Positions 1 through 9,643 of a stretch of DNA of 15,143 nt are shown here, piece after piece (position 1 is the first letter of the stretch; every line of letters begins with the position of its first letter). The position numbers and the translations under genes were made by a program. Source of the DNA: Cladosporium sp. IMV 00045. Lineage: Eukaryota > Ascomycota > Dothideomycetes > Cladosporiales > Cladosporiaceae. The notes below the pieces were generated by a model. It saw only the letters and a program-made list of their open reading frames with translations. It had not been told where the DNA came from and did not search any database. The stretch is from NCBI GenBank assembly GCA_001931905.2, contig MSJI02000494.1:1-15143 (forward strand), written 5' to 3'.

Positions 1-2957
1 GGTATCACAGCGGATGCCTTTGCGCAAAACACTTCCAAGATTGGCCGCAAGAACTACACAGAGGACCCCGACGTCAGGCCTGACGACATGGCCGACACCC
101 TGGTGCAGGAGCCTGAGTACAGGACTGGAAAGGAGGTGCTGCACTCCGCTCGAGCAATGTTCGTCGAGGAGATCGCAACAAACCCCCGCATCAGAAGACA
201 CCTCCGAAAGATGTTTGTGCAGCACATGGTCTTCGATGCCGTCCGAACGGACAAGGGCAAGAAACAGATCGACGCCGAGCACCCCTACTATGAATTCAAG
301 TACCTCCGCAACCAGGGCATCCGAAACTTCTTCACACGGCCCGACCTCTTCCTGCGCATGCTGAAGGCTGAGCAAGATGGTCTCATCGAGATCAAGGTCC
401 GCTTGCAGGGAGAACGCCGCATCCTGGACGACTTGACCAAGAGCATTGAATCGGACAACTTTTCAGAAGTCGCGGATGCTTGGAACAGTCTGCGCCGCGA
501 GGTTGTCGAACAAGCTTTCGTCAAGCTCCACCGCGTGATTGCCAAGGGCTGGAAGGATCACATGAGGAACGTGTGCGAGGGCAAGATTGCTAATGACTGT
601 CGTGAAGCTTACAGCAGTAAGCTCGACCAAGCACCGTACAAGCCAAAGGGCATGGTTCTGGGTACAACACCTCGCGTTCTCGCTCTGTCGAATGGCGCCG
701 GTAACCGCGCTGATGCCATCTGCTGGGCCTATGTCGATGAGAATGGCCGTGTCTTGGAGAACGGCAAGTTCACCGACATGAGGCTCGGAAACCCCGAGCG
801 ATACACTTCGGATGGCAAGGACGTTGCGCCATTTGTCGAGCTCGTCGAGCGCAGGAAGCCTGATGTCGTTGCGGTCTCAGGCTGGTCTGTCGAGACTCGT
901 CGTTTGTACAAGGACCTGCAGGACATCGTCGAGAGACATGGCTTGCAAGGCACACCGTACGAGGACCCCGATGACGACCGCGAGGTGTCAGACCCGCTCG
1001 AGGTCTGCATCATCAACGACGAGGTTGCTCGTCTCTACCACACCTCCGAGCGTGCCACTACAGACCACCCAAGCGTGCCTCCTCTCACCAGGTATGCAAT
1101 CGCCCTGGCGATGTACATGCAGAACCCGATGAAGGAGTACGCTTCCCTTGGCCGCGACATCGTCTCGATAACCTTCGACCCAAGTCAACACCTCCTTCCT
1201 GAAGACAAGCTCATCAAGGCTTTGGAGTCAGCAATGGTCGATATGGTCAACCTTGTCGGTATTGACATCAACGATGCCGTCAATGATCGGGCAACTGCCA
1301 ACCTGCTGCCCTACGTTAGTGGCTTAGGGCCTCGCAAGGCTGCGCAGATGCTCAAGATCATCAACCAGGCCGGTGGCGAAGTCAACACAAGAGACCAGCT
1401 GGTCGGTGACCCCGAGCACGGCATCAAGGCGGCAGTCGGACCAAAATGCTGGCTCAACTGTGTCAGCTTCCTCTACGTTGTATACGAGGCAACTGAGAAT
1501 GATACGGATTACCTCGACAATACGAGAATTCACCCCGAGGACTACGATATCGCTCGCAAGATCGCGGCAGATGCTCTTGAGTTTGACGAGGAGGACATCA
1601 AGACTGAGGTTGACCAGAATGGACCAGCTGCTGTGGTACGAAGACTCGTAGCAGACGACGCACAGGACAAGGTCAACGATCTTCTCTTGGAGGAATATGC
1701 GGAACAGCTCGAGACCAAGTTCGGTCAGAAGAAGCGAGCAACACTCGAACTTATCCGCGCAGAACTACAGAACCCATTCGAGGAGCTGAGGCGCAACTTC
1801 AACTTCTTGTCGTCAAACGAGACCTTCACCATGATGACTGGTGAGACGCAAGATTCTCTGCAGGAGGGCATGATCATCCCAGTCCAGGTCAAGCGCACCT
1901 CCAACGACTACATTGAAGTCAAGCTGGACTGCGGCGTCGATGGAAACATCTCTAGTTCAGAGTTCCCTGACGAGGTCACCAACAGCCAGATGGAGCCTAG
2001 ACAAATCTGGTCTATTCATCAGACTATCCGAGCGAAGATCACGCATCTCGATCGCAAGAAGCTTTCTGCTCAGCTGACTATTCGGGACGCTGAGATGAAG
2101 AACCCCTTCCGACGACAACTCGATCACGATTACGGTACGTTCCCCTCGGCACGCAATCACCACCCAGACACCATTTTACTGACACTTCATAGGCGAATGG
2201 GACGAGGACCAGGAAGCCCGCGACCAACGCGAACTGAAGCGCGCCACGCAAAGTGCCAACCGCGGCATCCAGCGTGTCGTCAAACACTCCCTCTTCCGCC
2301 CCTACAACTCCTCCCAAGCCGAAGCCGAGCTCGCCCCGCAAGGCCGCGGCGACTGCATCATCCGTCCCTCGTCCAAGGGCAACGATCACCTTGCGGTCAC
2401 CTGGAAAGTCCACGACAACGTCTACCAGCACATCGACGTGTTCGAACTCGACAAGGAGAACGAGTACAGCGTCGGTCGCACCCTGCGCGTGGGCAAATTC
2501 AGCTACAGCGATCTCGACGAGTTGATCGTCCTGCACGTCAAAGCCATGGCGAAGAAGGTGACCGAAATGATGGCCGACGAGAAATTCCAAGACCTCGACC
2601 CCAAGGGTCTCGGTAAGTCCTCTCCCCCACCACCCAAACCCCCCAACTCAAAAAAGCCCATCAAGCTAACACCCCTCACCAGACGAATGGCTCGGCACAT
2701 ACGCGCTCGCCAACGGCAGCAAGCGCAGCGTCTACGCCTTCTGCCTCAACCCCAGCTACCCGGGCTACTTCATGCTGATGTTCAAGAAGGACCACGCGAC
2801 CAAAGCGGTCGTGTGGAACGCCAAAGTCATCCCCTCCGGTTTCGAGCTGCAGGGCAACAAGTACCCCAACATGCAGGCGCTGAAGAACGGCTTCAAGACC
2901 TTGCACGCCAACCATGGCGCGGCGGGGCCGAGGAGGGCGGGGGCTAATGGTCGTTAG
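1..2957 (+). CDS. SPT6: Transcription elongation factor Spt6, 3' part (5' end outside window)
   Basis: Spt6 is a nuclear histone chaperone and elongation factor that travels with RNA polymerase II. The coding sequence runs 1-2134, 2193-2612 and 2683-2957, giving 942 in-window residues and a TAG stop; the reading frame is already open at base 1, so the acidic N-terminus lies outside. Domains in order, numbered from the window edge: helix-turn-helix region (about 50-120), YqgF/RNase H-like fold (starting about 218), helix-hairpin-helix (about 434-467, with [11 protein letters not shown]), a death-like domain (about 485-560), S1 RNA-binding domain (about 620-690) and the tandem SH2 at the C-terminus (from about 743). 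The first SH2 carries the IIRPSSKG motif with the phosphate-binding Arg at 769. The tandem SH2 is the family's hallmark and binds the phosphorylated Rpb1 linker. Splicing both introns restores the family sequence without gaps. Family assignment is very secure; the N-terminal length is unknown. Confidence 0.97.
2135..2192 (+). other. SPT6 intron (58 bp)
   Basis: Donor GTACGT follows G of a split Gly codon (phase 1), branch point CTGAC lies at 2179-2183 and the acceptor is TAG. Removing it joins ...LDHDY to GEWDED, as expected between the S1 domain and the SH2 region. Read through, the frame continues for about 160 codons of implausible Arg/Pro/His-rich sequence. Confidence 0.95.
2613..2682 (+). 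other. SPT6 last intron (70 bp)
   Basis: Donor GTAAGT, branch point CTAAC at 2666-2670 and acceptor CAG. It is phase 1 and splits an Asp codon (residue 852 of the in-window protein). It falls inside the tandem SH2, and splicing gives [15 protein letters not shown], which continues the second SH2 domain to the stop at 2955-2957. Confidence 0.95.
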
Positions 2958-3684
2958 TATGGTTGGTAGTGCTTTGGGGGGAAAGAGGAAAGCTGCTTTT
3001 TTTTTTGGATGGAAAGATGGTGTTGTGGTTTTACCAGTTTGATACGTGTTCTTCTTTTCAGGTCTTATCTGAGCATGAAGCGGGCAAACAAAATTGTGGA
3101 GGGCTTTGGGTTTTGTGTTCTGTATTAGTATTTGTTGGCGTAGCACGGCCTGAAAAGAAAAAGAAGTTCCCTTAGATTGACGAGAGACAGAACCTGTTTT
3201 TGAAAGTGTATCCCAAACATTGCTCAGCCCACCGCCTCCGATTTATCTCATATCTGTTTTCGTGATCCTTAACCTCCTGAGACTTTCGTCACAGGAGAAG
3301 GTGTGCTGGCACTCAATCAATCGACCGCATGACCTTCTTCTTTTTCAGTAGCTAAGACAAAGTCAGAGCAGTTCCGAGTTCCATGCTTTTCGATTTGAGG
3401 AACGATCGGGTCTCGTCTCGCCGTCTGAAGTCCTGGCGCGCGAGTTGCATTGCGATGCGAGGGGTATCATTCTCTATCTGGTCACATATGTGTAGTCCTA
3501 CTCATGTGCTGGTGCTTTGAGGGGGATCTTTTTCTGCTTGTCGTCAAGACCAAGCATTCTCATCATTGCAATCGTCAACATCGTCCAGTCTTCCTAACCA
3601 AACATCGTGACTACTCCACGTACATCCCTAACCAAAACCAAATGCAACTCTAGATTACCAACTCACTCCACCTCCAACTAAACC
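2958..3684. other. Convergent intergenic region, SPT6 and MOT1 3' ends
   Basis: Both flanking genes end here, so this holds their 3' UTRs and polyadenylation regions. It includes a T-run near 2997-3006 and an A/G-rich patch near 3152-3170. The short open frames show no recognisable protein. No canonical AATAAA, RNA gene or repeat was recognised. Confidence 0.7.
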
Positions 3685-5028
3685 CTACGCGAGCAACCTC
3701 TCCCCCTCCCCCCTCAACCTCACCCCCCTCCCCCTCTCCACCCACCCTCTCACCCCCAACCCATAATGCCACGCCAATCCCGCCAAAAACCCCACCGCAT
3801 CATTCCTAAAAGCCAAACAACCCGCCGCCGTAACCAACATAACCATCCACCTCTCCCTGCCCTCCCTCTCGACCATGGCCCTCTTCTCCTCCTCCCTGGA
3901 AACTCCCCCATCAACCTCAGCATCCCCACCACCGACACCCACCTCCCTCTCGGCCCTCGCCCACAAATCCGCCGAATCGCTCACGCTCTGCCCCACTTTG
4001 GCCAGCTCCACGCCCGCCGCGAGGACCATGACGCCAAGCAAGCTCTTGGGGAACTTCGCGAGGAGCGGCACGACAGCCTCGCCGGCGAAGAGGCCGAGGA
4101 GGAGCTTGACAGCCCCGAGGAAAATGATACTCGCGCCACTCCTGGCGCCGAAGCGGTACTGGCCCGCCAGGCCGCCGGAGCCGTGGCAGACGGGCATGGC
4201 GCCGAACCAGCACGCGAGGAGATTGGAAAAAGCGACGGAGAGGCCTAGAGAGGTCGTGCTGGGGGGTGGGGGGAAGGAGGGGAAGAGCGAGGCGGACAGG
4301 GAGGTCACGGCTAGGATGCTGTTGAGGGTTGTGAGGGGGAGTTGGGGGAGGGCGGCGGAGAGGGCGGTGGGGAGCCAGACTCCTTTGCTGGGGAGGAGGG
4401 GGTGCGGGTGCCATAGCCCTCCGCCGGATGAGGTGGTGATTTGGGTGGCGGCGAAGATGAGGCCGAGGAGGAAGATTCCCAGAGCGTAGGGGACGCGGGG
4501 GAGGAGGGTGGCGAGGATGAGGAGGAGGAAGGCCGCGAGGGCCCAGAGTCTGTTGTCGAGGAGTGGAGAGTGCCAGGCGAGCGGTTGGATGAGAGATGTC
4601 CCCGCTGATATGGCCAGACTGAGACCAGCGCCGACTTGGATTCCTTTGACAACGGGGACGGGCACGACGCGGTGCAGCCAGTGAAGGAGGCCCGTGACGC
4701 TGAGGAGCAGCACGGCGAGGGAGACGGTCAAGCCGGCCGCGGCGGTTTCTTCCTTGCTGAATCTCTGGCTGATGGCCACGGCGGCTATGGCTTTCATGGG
4801 CTGCACGGGCAAGGGCACGCCGAAGACGACGCCGGTGAGGATGTTGGCCAGGCCGGAGAAGACCAGCGTGCTGGCCAGGTCGATGGAGCCGCCGATGCTG
4901 AGGGCGATCATCAAGGGGAGCAGCGTGCCGAGATCTCCAAGGCTGCCTGACAGTTCAGCCAGAGGTGCATCGCGCAGGGTTTGGAGGTTGTGTTTGGCGA
5001 CCGCCTGCAGATGCGAGCGGAACGCCAT
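3685..5028 (-). CDS. MOT1: Molybdate transporter, MOT1 family (SulP-related)
   Basis: This 447-residue, intronless membrane protein matches the MOT1 molybdate/sulfate-transporter-like family (not the unrelated TBP-removing ATPase also called Mot1). MOT1 proteins take up molybdate, used for the molybdenum cofactor of nitrate reductase, purine hydroxylase and sulfite oxidase. The two family signatures are present: AELSGSLGDLGT at residues 24-35 with PVQPMKAIAA at 74-83, and CHGSGGLAGQYRFGARSG at 281-298. About ten hydrophobic segments are visible. A hydrophilic Glu/Arg/Gly-rich loop (about 353-395) precedes a last hydrophobic segment (about 396-425), and the tail is basic. The start is chosen for its good context (CCAAACATGG) and because the SGSLGDLGT motif follows at the usual distance. 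Whether it sits in the plasma membrane or an internal membrane cannot be read from sequence. Sulfate as substrate is a weaker alternative, since the motifs fit MOT1 better than classical SulP and no STAS domain is present. Confidence 0.9.
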   Translation of the reverse strand: MAFRSHLQAVAKHNLQTLRDAPLAELSGSLGDLGTLLPLMIALSIGGSIDLASTLVFSGLANILTGVVFGVPLPVQPMKAIAAVAISQRFSKEETAAAGLTVSLAVLLLSVTGLLHWLHRVVPVPVVKGIQVGAGLSLAISAGTSLIQPLAWHSPLLDNRLWALAAFLLLILATLLPRVPYALGIFLLGLIFAATQITTSSGGGLWHPHPLLPSKGVWLPTALSAALPQLPLTTLNSILAVTSLSASLFPSFPPPPSTTSLGLSVAFSNLLACWFGAMPVCHGSGGLAGQYRFGARSGASIIFLGAVKLLLGLFAGEAVVPLLAKFPKSLLGVMVLAAGVELAKVGQSVSDSADLWARAEREVGVGGGDAEVDGGVSREEEKRAMVEREGRERWMVMLVTAAGCLAFRNDAVGFLAGLAWHYGLGVRGWVERGRGVRLRGEGERLLA

Positions 5029-5822
5029 GTTTGGTGGTGGTGGAGGGAGGGAGGATTTTTCTTGAGAGTGGTAATACTTAGGAATGACGGAAGGGGAAGT
5101 TCATCTCTCAGAAGTGAGATTTGAAGATGAAGTTAAACATGGAGGTTTATCATGAAGACGAATGCAGTAATAAAGGTGCGAGTACGTCTATCAACAAGGC
5201 GGATCCGGCGTCACGCGGCATTTGCTTGCATGCTCCACCAAAAGCCCCACCTGATTGATGACTTGGACTTGCATTTCCGATACTCCCAGTCTTGTGTAAT
5301 CAATACATATAAAGAATTGATTGATAAGGAGAAGAATACCAATCACTGAGCAGTTCTTTCACATAGCCTCGTTGATTTCAAGCACCGTCTGGACGGCTGA
5401 TGATCTTGACAACTCGCAGTCGACAACGATTCAATAGGACATCCTCACCAAGCAGCTAATGCTAGGAGGTAGGAGGCATCACGTCTACCTTAGAATACAT
5501 CATTTGATGCCCATGGCATACTACTCGCAACGAATATTCTCAGAGAACAAGATTGCTATTGAAATAAGATTTCATTGACAGAGGGACATCGATCAAGATC
5601 TGTAATATGCAAAACAAGATTGTTGAAGCAAGAAAAGTTCATTCTAGCAGCCATCGGGTTTCTATCAACGACACCGTTCATTACAACATTACCACCCCTC
5701 TTTCGGACCCATACCGCATTTACTCGAAAACAAAAATCCCAGCAAGGCAACGCAAGGCTCACCTTCCATGGCAAATTACCGCTCAGTCACAATCCCAATC
5801 ACACTCTCACCACGTCCTCAGC
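5029..5822. promoter_or_regulatory. Upstream region of MOT1 and 3' flank of the 5823-7576 gene
   Basis: A 794-bp gap, more AT-rich than the genes. The end next to 5028 is the MOT1 leader, purine-rich on the + strand (GGTGGTGGTGGAGGGAGGGAGG). Three HGATAR GATA-factor sites lie within 300 bp of the MOT1 start: 5147-5152 and 5188-5193 (both on the minus strand) and 5323-5328 inside TGATAAGG (plus strand). The right end is the 3' UTR of the next gene. No RNA gene or credible ORF is seen. Confidence 0.5.
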
Positions 5823-7576
5823 TCAAGGAAGTCTATAATCCTCACCACCCTCCTCACCCTCCTCCCCACCATCCTTGTCCTCGTCTCCCTCACTCTCACT
5901 CCCCTCCCCCTCCCCCTCCACCTCCACCTTCCCAATCCCCTCCTCCCCCCTAACAACCCTCATAACCCTCCCACAAACCTCCAACATATGCTCCGCCTGC
6001 CCCTTCTCCAACGCGCCCTCCTCGCCCGCCAGCCGAATCAGCGCGATCGCCTCCTCCATTCTCTCAATACAGTCGTTGTCGTCCGAGCAGCCGAGAATCA
6101 GGCACGAGTGCGCGCGCATGACGAGCGGGACGTCGGCGTGCTTGGCGTGCGAGGTGAGGAGGTGGCGGGCGATGTTTTGCGCGCGCGTGGCGGCTTGTAG
6201 GAGGAGGGTGGGGTTGCTGCTGTGTGTTGTTTGGTGGACCATCATCTGTGAGGGTGAGAGTTAGGGAGTGGGTTAATTTAGGGGGTTGAGGTTTTGGTAA
6301 GGGGTGGGTTGGGGTTTTACCTCGTTGTGCAGGCTGACGTAGGTGAGGATACGGGGGGTGGATGTTTCGTCTACGCCCTGGTTGGCTTGCTGTTTGGTTT
6401 CTTCCTCGTTGACTTCGACTTCGACAAGGCCCAAGGCATTCTCCCGAGTGGCAGTCTCCCCGTTCTCGTCCTTCTCCTCATCGCTGAAGACGCTTGATTG
6501 ATTAGATGCAACAGACTTATTATCGTCGTCCGCATCTCCAGCATCAGCATTAGCAGCCGTGGCATCCTGGTCGAGCACAGGCTGTTCTTGCTCGGTGGTG
6601 GTTGAGATGCGGTATGCTGTGGTGCTGGCTTCGGGGGGGTCGAGGGGTTGCTGCTCTTGTTCTTGTTCGTGATCTTGTTCCTGTCCTTTTGTTTCAGATG
6701 CATCAGCAGATGAAGATTGTTCCAAGCTCTCACTCTCCTTTTCATCCTCATCACCCGATCCGCTCGTCATCTCCTCCTTGTCAACAACAATGACAGTCTC
6801 AACACTGTCCCAACGAATCTCCTCCCTCCCCATCTCCTCCATCGCCACATCCGCATCCCCTTGCTCAGCACCCTTCTCCCCTCCCTTCCCAACCACAGGC
6901 TCCGCAACCACCCCTCTCCCCCCACCAAAAAGCACAGCCATACCCTGCGCCCTCTCCTTAGCCTTCTCCAAATCCATCCTCGTCGGGGAGTTTCCCATGA
7001 GAGCCTGCGCATACATCCTGCCCGGCGACCAGGGAGATGGCGGTGGCGACCTTGCAGCTTCCGGCTGGGTCTGCGTGATCACACGATCCTTTCCCCTGCT
7101 CTCTGGCGTCGTGGGCAGTGATCCAGCTTTGCTAACAAGACGACGAGTCTTTCTCTCAGGAGTCGCGGGCTCCCCTCCCATCTTCCCCAGAACAGCACGA
7201 CTCTTCTTCCCCTCAGGCGTGCTAGGCTGTGAACCAGCCTTGCTGACGAGACGAGTTTTCCTCCCTTTCGGCGTTACGGGCATCCACTCCTCCCCATCCC
7301 GCCTTCCTCTCCTTCTGCCTGCTGCTGCACCTCCATCTTCCCCTTTCTCTCCCCTCCCTTCTCGAATCCTCCCAGCGTCTTCTTCACCGAAGGCGGCGTC
7401 GAAATCACCACAGCGGCCATTCCGCCGTCGAGGTCGGAGAGGAAGAGGGAGTTTTCTTGCGAGATGCGGGAGGTGGGGGAGGTGGAAGGGGTGGTTGCTT
7501 CGGTCGATTTGGCGGGCTGCTGGGCAATTTGGGCCCGTGTGTTGGTGTTGCTGCTGGAGGTGGTTGGTGAGGCCAT
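5823..7576 (-). CDS. Uncharacterised Ser/Thr-Pro repeat protein with helical and acidic C-terminus
   Basis: I do not recognise this gene. The certain part is 7283-6321 spliced to 6245-5823, 461 residues. It begins with an 18-19-residue repeat centred on TP (T4, T22, T41, T59 counted from the ATG at 7283), rich in Lys/Arg. A Ser/Pro patch with SPWSPGR and NSPTR follows, then a Lys/Glu helix, a long disordered Glu/Ser/Gln-rich middle, a predicted helical block (LLLQAATRAQNIARHLL to the AIALIRLAGEEG region) and a Glu/Gly/Asp tail. An upstream frame, 7576-7274, adds about 97 plausible residues (SRISQENSLFLSDLDGGM, then STPPSVKK). Its ATG has a good context (GCCAATGG), but it is one frame off. No canonical intron bridges the two, so the N-terminus is unresolved. 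The TP/SP sites followed by K or R suggest regulation by proline-directed kinases such as CDK; this is inference. No enzyme motif, signal peptide or membrane segment is seen, so a nuclear or cytoplasmic regulatory protein is likely. Confidence 0.75.
6246..6320 (-). other. Intron of the uncharacterised gene (75 bp)
   Basis: On the minus strand the donor is GAG|GTAAAA, the branch point is CTAAC at 6264-6260 and the acceptor is CACAG. It is phase 0 and joins YVSLHNE to MMVHQTTHSSN. Without splicing the upstream exon would run only 16 more codons into Pro/Asn-rich intron sequence. Confidence 0.92.
7109..7274 (-). repeat. 18-19-residue coding repeat, three units
   Basis: Three consecutive units begin at TP residues spaced 18, 19 and 18 codons apart. 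Units 1 and 3 are nearly the same protein (KTRLVSKAGSQPS versus KTRRLVSKAGSLPT). They differ at many synonymous sites, for example CGTCTCGTCAGCAAG against CGTCTTGTTAGCAAA. This indicates an old duplication kept by selection on the protein. Unit 2 is diverged (SRAVLGKMGGEPA). Confidence 0.8.
7284..7330 (-). other. Frame break between N-terminal ORF and main exon
   Basis: The frame open from 7576 reads ...EGEEGGMGRSGCP then stops at 7276-7274. The frame of the repeat region is offset by -1 and reads GEEWMPVTPKGRK across the same bases. All GT donors in the first ORF share a phase that requires an acceptor at 7287 or 7290. Both candidates are GAG with no pyrimidine tract or branch point. A one-base assembly error, an unusual intron, or translation starting at 7283 remain possible. 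Confidence 0.6.
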
Positions 7577-8292
7577 TGGCGCAAGTGAGGCGGTGGTGAG
7601 ATGTTTTGTTGGATTGTTGTGGGTAGGTAAGGATGGTACTGGTGAGTGGTTGGTAGTTGGTGGTAGGGATGTGGTCGGCGGCTGTACCGCTGCGAGGTAG
7701 GTAGCTGTTCTGCTGGTTTGGATTGAATTGTTGCTGGAGAGTGATTATCGAGAGTTTATTGTGTTTGGGTTGGTTGGATTATCAGCAAAGGGAGAGAAAG
7801 AATGGCAAGCGCGATCTTGTCATGCTCCAAACATCTGATGAGTGAGAGAGGGAAGGAGCGGCTCTGGAGTGAATCAAACGAGAGAAACGGGAAGTCGCAC
7901 CTTGCTCGTGACGAGATGAGAGGCCATGTGAAATCCACTCCGTCTGGTCGTGAGTGAGGTGTGATGGGATGCCAGCTCTCGTGCTTCACGCATGAGTGAG
8001 AGGTTTGCTTCTGTTTCCGTCAGCAACAAATTCACGACAAAGGATAATCACCAGCCAGCATCCGATGCATGAGAAGAAAGAAGAACAGGGAGTAGCCAGA
8101 GTGTCATGAATCCATTTTCCTTTTCGTTCGTCTCTTTTTGTGGAAATGTTCGCTGAACGCAAGCAGAAATCAACCACTCCATCCACCTCGTGTCTATGAA
8201 CATTTTCGTCGTTAAACCCCAGAACAGAAAAGAAAGCCAAAAACAAAATGCACCATCCACCTTCACATTAAATGCAACGCGATGCAATGCAT
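7577..8292. promoter_or_regulatory. Promoter of the 5823-7576 gene and 3' flank of CPR6
   Basis: The left part is the 5' leader and promoter of the minus-strand uncharacterised gene; it is G/T-rich on the + strand (CA-rich in the transcript). The right part is the 3' UTR of the cyclophilin gene. Three short minus-strand open frames (7756-8287) show no protein-like conservation. No RNA gene or mobile element was recognised. Confidence 0.5.
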
Positions 8293-8988
8293 CTAATCGA
8301 ACATCTTAGCATAAGCCTTCCTCTCCTTCGCCTTCCTATCAGCAGCCGACTTCTTCACAGCCGCGAGCTCGTTCTTAATACCAGCATCCGCAGGCGCCAG
8401 CTTGCCAGCCTCCTCGAGAAATTTCTGCGCGTCCTCCTCGTTCTTCTGGTCTTTTGCAACGACACCCTTCCTGAAGAGCGCTTTGGCCTTGTCGGCGTCG
8501 GAGATTCCCTCAATGGCCAGAGCGTAGTCGGCGGAGCGCGAGGAGTCGTCGAGCTGTCGCAGCTTGTACTGCAGCAGGGCGGAGTTGGTGTGCAGGCTGA
8601 CGCGCAGCTTGGAGAGTTGCGCGCCCAGCTCGGCGGGGTCGCCTTCGAGGGGCGTGGGGTATTCTTGCAGGTAGCGGAGGGCCTTTTGGTATTTGCTGAG
8701 GCCGAGGGCGAGCTCGCCGCCCTTGAAGGCCTTGTTGCCCATGCCCTTCAGCTCTTCGGCAACTTTGGCGATGTCGACGCCCTTCCACTCCTCGCCCTCG
8801 GCCAGTTGGTCGTCTGGGAAGTCCTCGTAGGTGTCGCCGGTCGAATCGGGCTCTTTCTTGGTGAAGTCTTCGAGTGAGACGCCTTCGGGCACCTCACCGC
8901 AGTCTGCGATCATGCAAGGTCTGGTGGGCTTGTCCTGGTCGCCGACAGGCGCGTTCTCCACCTGCCGGACAACGCTCTTGCCGCTGAT

Positions 8989-9021
<33 letters not shown>

Positions 9022-9411
9022 GTGAGGGGTGGGAACGGTGGTGACGAAGAACTGGCTGCCGTTGGTGCCGGGACCGGCGTTGGCCATGCTGAGGAGGAAG
9101 GGCTTCTCGTGCTTGAGCTCGAAGTTCTCGTCCTCGAATTTCTCGCCGTAGATGCTCTCTCCGCCGGTGCCATTGCCGGCGGTGAAGTCACCGCCCTGGA
9201 TCATAAAGGACTTGATGACGCGGTGGAAAGAGCTGCCCTTGTAGTGGAGAGGCTTGCCGGCCTGGCCATTGCCCTTTTCGCCGGTGCAGAGGGCGCGGAA
9301 GTTGTCTGCGGTCTTGGGGACGACATCGTTGTAGAGCTCGAAGACGACACGGCCGGTGGGAGAGCCGCCGATGGTGATGTCGAACCAGACACGAGAGCGG
9401 TTGGCAGCCAT
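8293..9411 (-). CDS. CPR6: Cyclophilin-40-type peptidyl-prolyl isomerase with TPR repeats (Cpr6/Cyp40)
   Basis: This 372-residue intronless protein catalyses cis-trans isomerisation of prolyl bonds and is a co-chaperone of Hsp90 in the cytosol. Residues 7-172 form the cyclophilin domain, with catalytic Arg64 in [15 protein letters not shown], plus Phe69, Gln72 and Phe122. The position equal to Trp121 of cyclophilin A is His130 ([11 protein letters not shown]), as in other Cyp40 proteins, where it lowers cyclosporin affinity. An acidic linker (about 185-212) leads to three TPR motifs (about 215-348). The carboxylate clamp for the Hsp90 MEEVD tail is visible: Lys222 and Asn226, Asn276, and Lys310 with Arg314. 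The C-terminus is the basic helix ending RKAYAKMFD, typical of the family. The start has an excellent context (CACCATGG) and the length equals the family norm. A possible heat-shock element and telomere-like boxes lie upstream. Confidence 0.97.
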
Positions 9412-9551
9412 GGTGGGTTGGAAGAGTCAATGGGTGGGAATGAGTAGGTAAGCAAGCAAGCAAGCAGGCTGTGAGTGAGGTTTGATTGGTATGGGAGCCT
9501 AGATTGGAGGGAGGGAATAATTGCGAGAGTAGCTCGGTGAGAGCGTTTCGT

Positions 9552-9566
9552 CGAAGCTTCCAGAGC
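9552..9566 (-). promoter_or_regulatory. Heat-shock-element-like site upstream of CPR6
   Basis: The + strand reads cGAAgcTTCcaGAgc: a perfect inverted GAAnnTTC pair followed in correct 5-bp phase by a third, degenerate GAn unit. It lies about 140-155 bp upstream of the CPR6 start. Hsp90 co-chaperones of this class are commonly Hsf1 targets, so the place fits. A lone pair can arise by chance. Confidence 0.45.
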
Positions 9567-9643
9567 CCTGGGAGAGAGAGCGAGAGAGCCTCAGCCCTCG
9601 ACTTGGAAAGAGCAAGGCGGGGCAGAAAGAGGGGTCTGGACGA

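Noticed and set aside
2131..2695. Both SPT6 introns are phase 1 and both downstream exons begin with bases reading GAATGG after the split codon
   Set aside because: Intriguing, but intron bodies differ and the flanking protein sequences (GEWDED and DEWLGT) are ordinary Spt6; treated as coincidence.
7243..7277. 35-bp intron (GTAACG...GTCAG) that would fix the frame break
   Set aside because: Too short for a fungal intron, no branch point, and it would remove part of repeat unit 1, whose protein sequence is conserved with unit 3.
6778..7599. 273-codon plus-strand ORF
   Set aside because: Antisense to the uncharacterised gene. Its residues are the low-complexity Ser/Arg/Pro shadow of purine-rich coding DNA, and the minus-strand frame has the repeat conservation.
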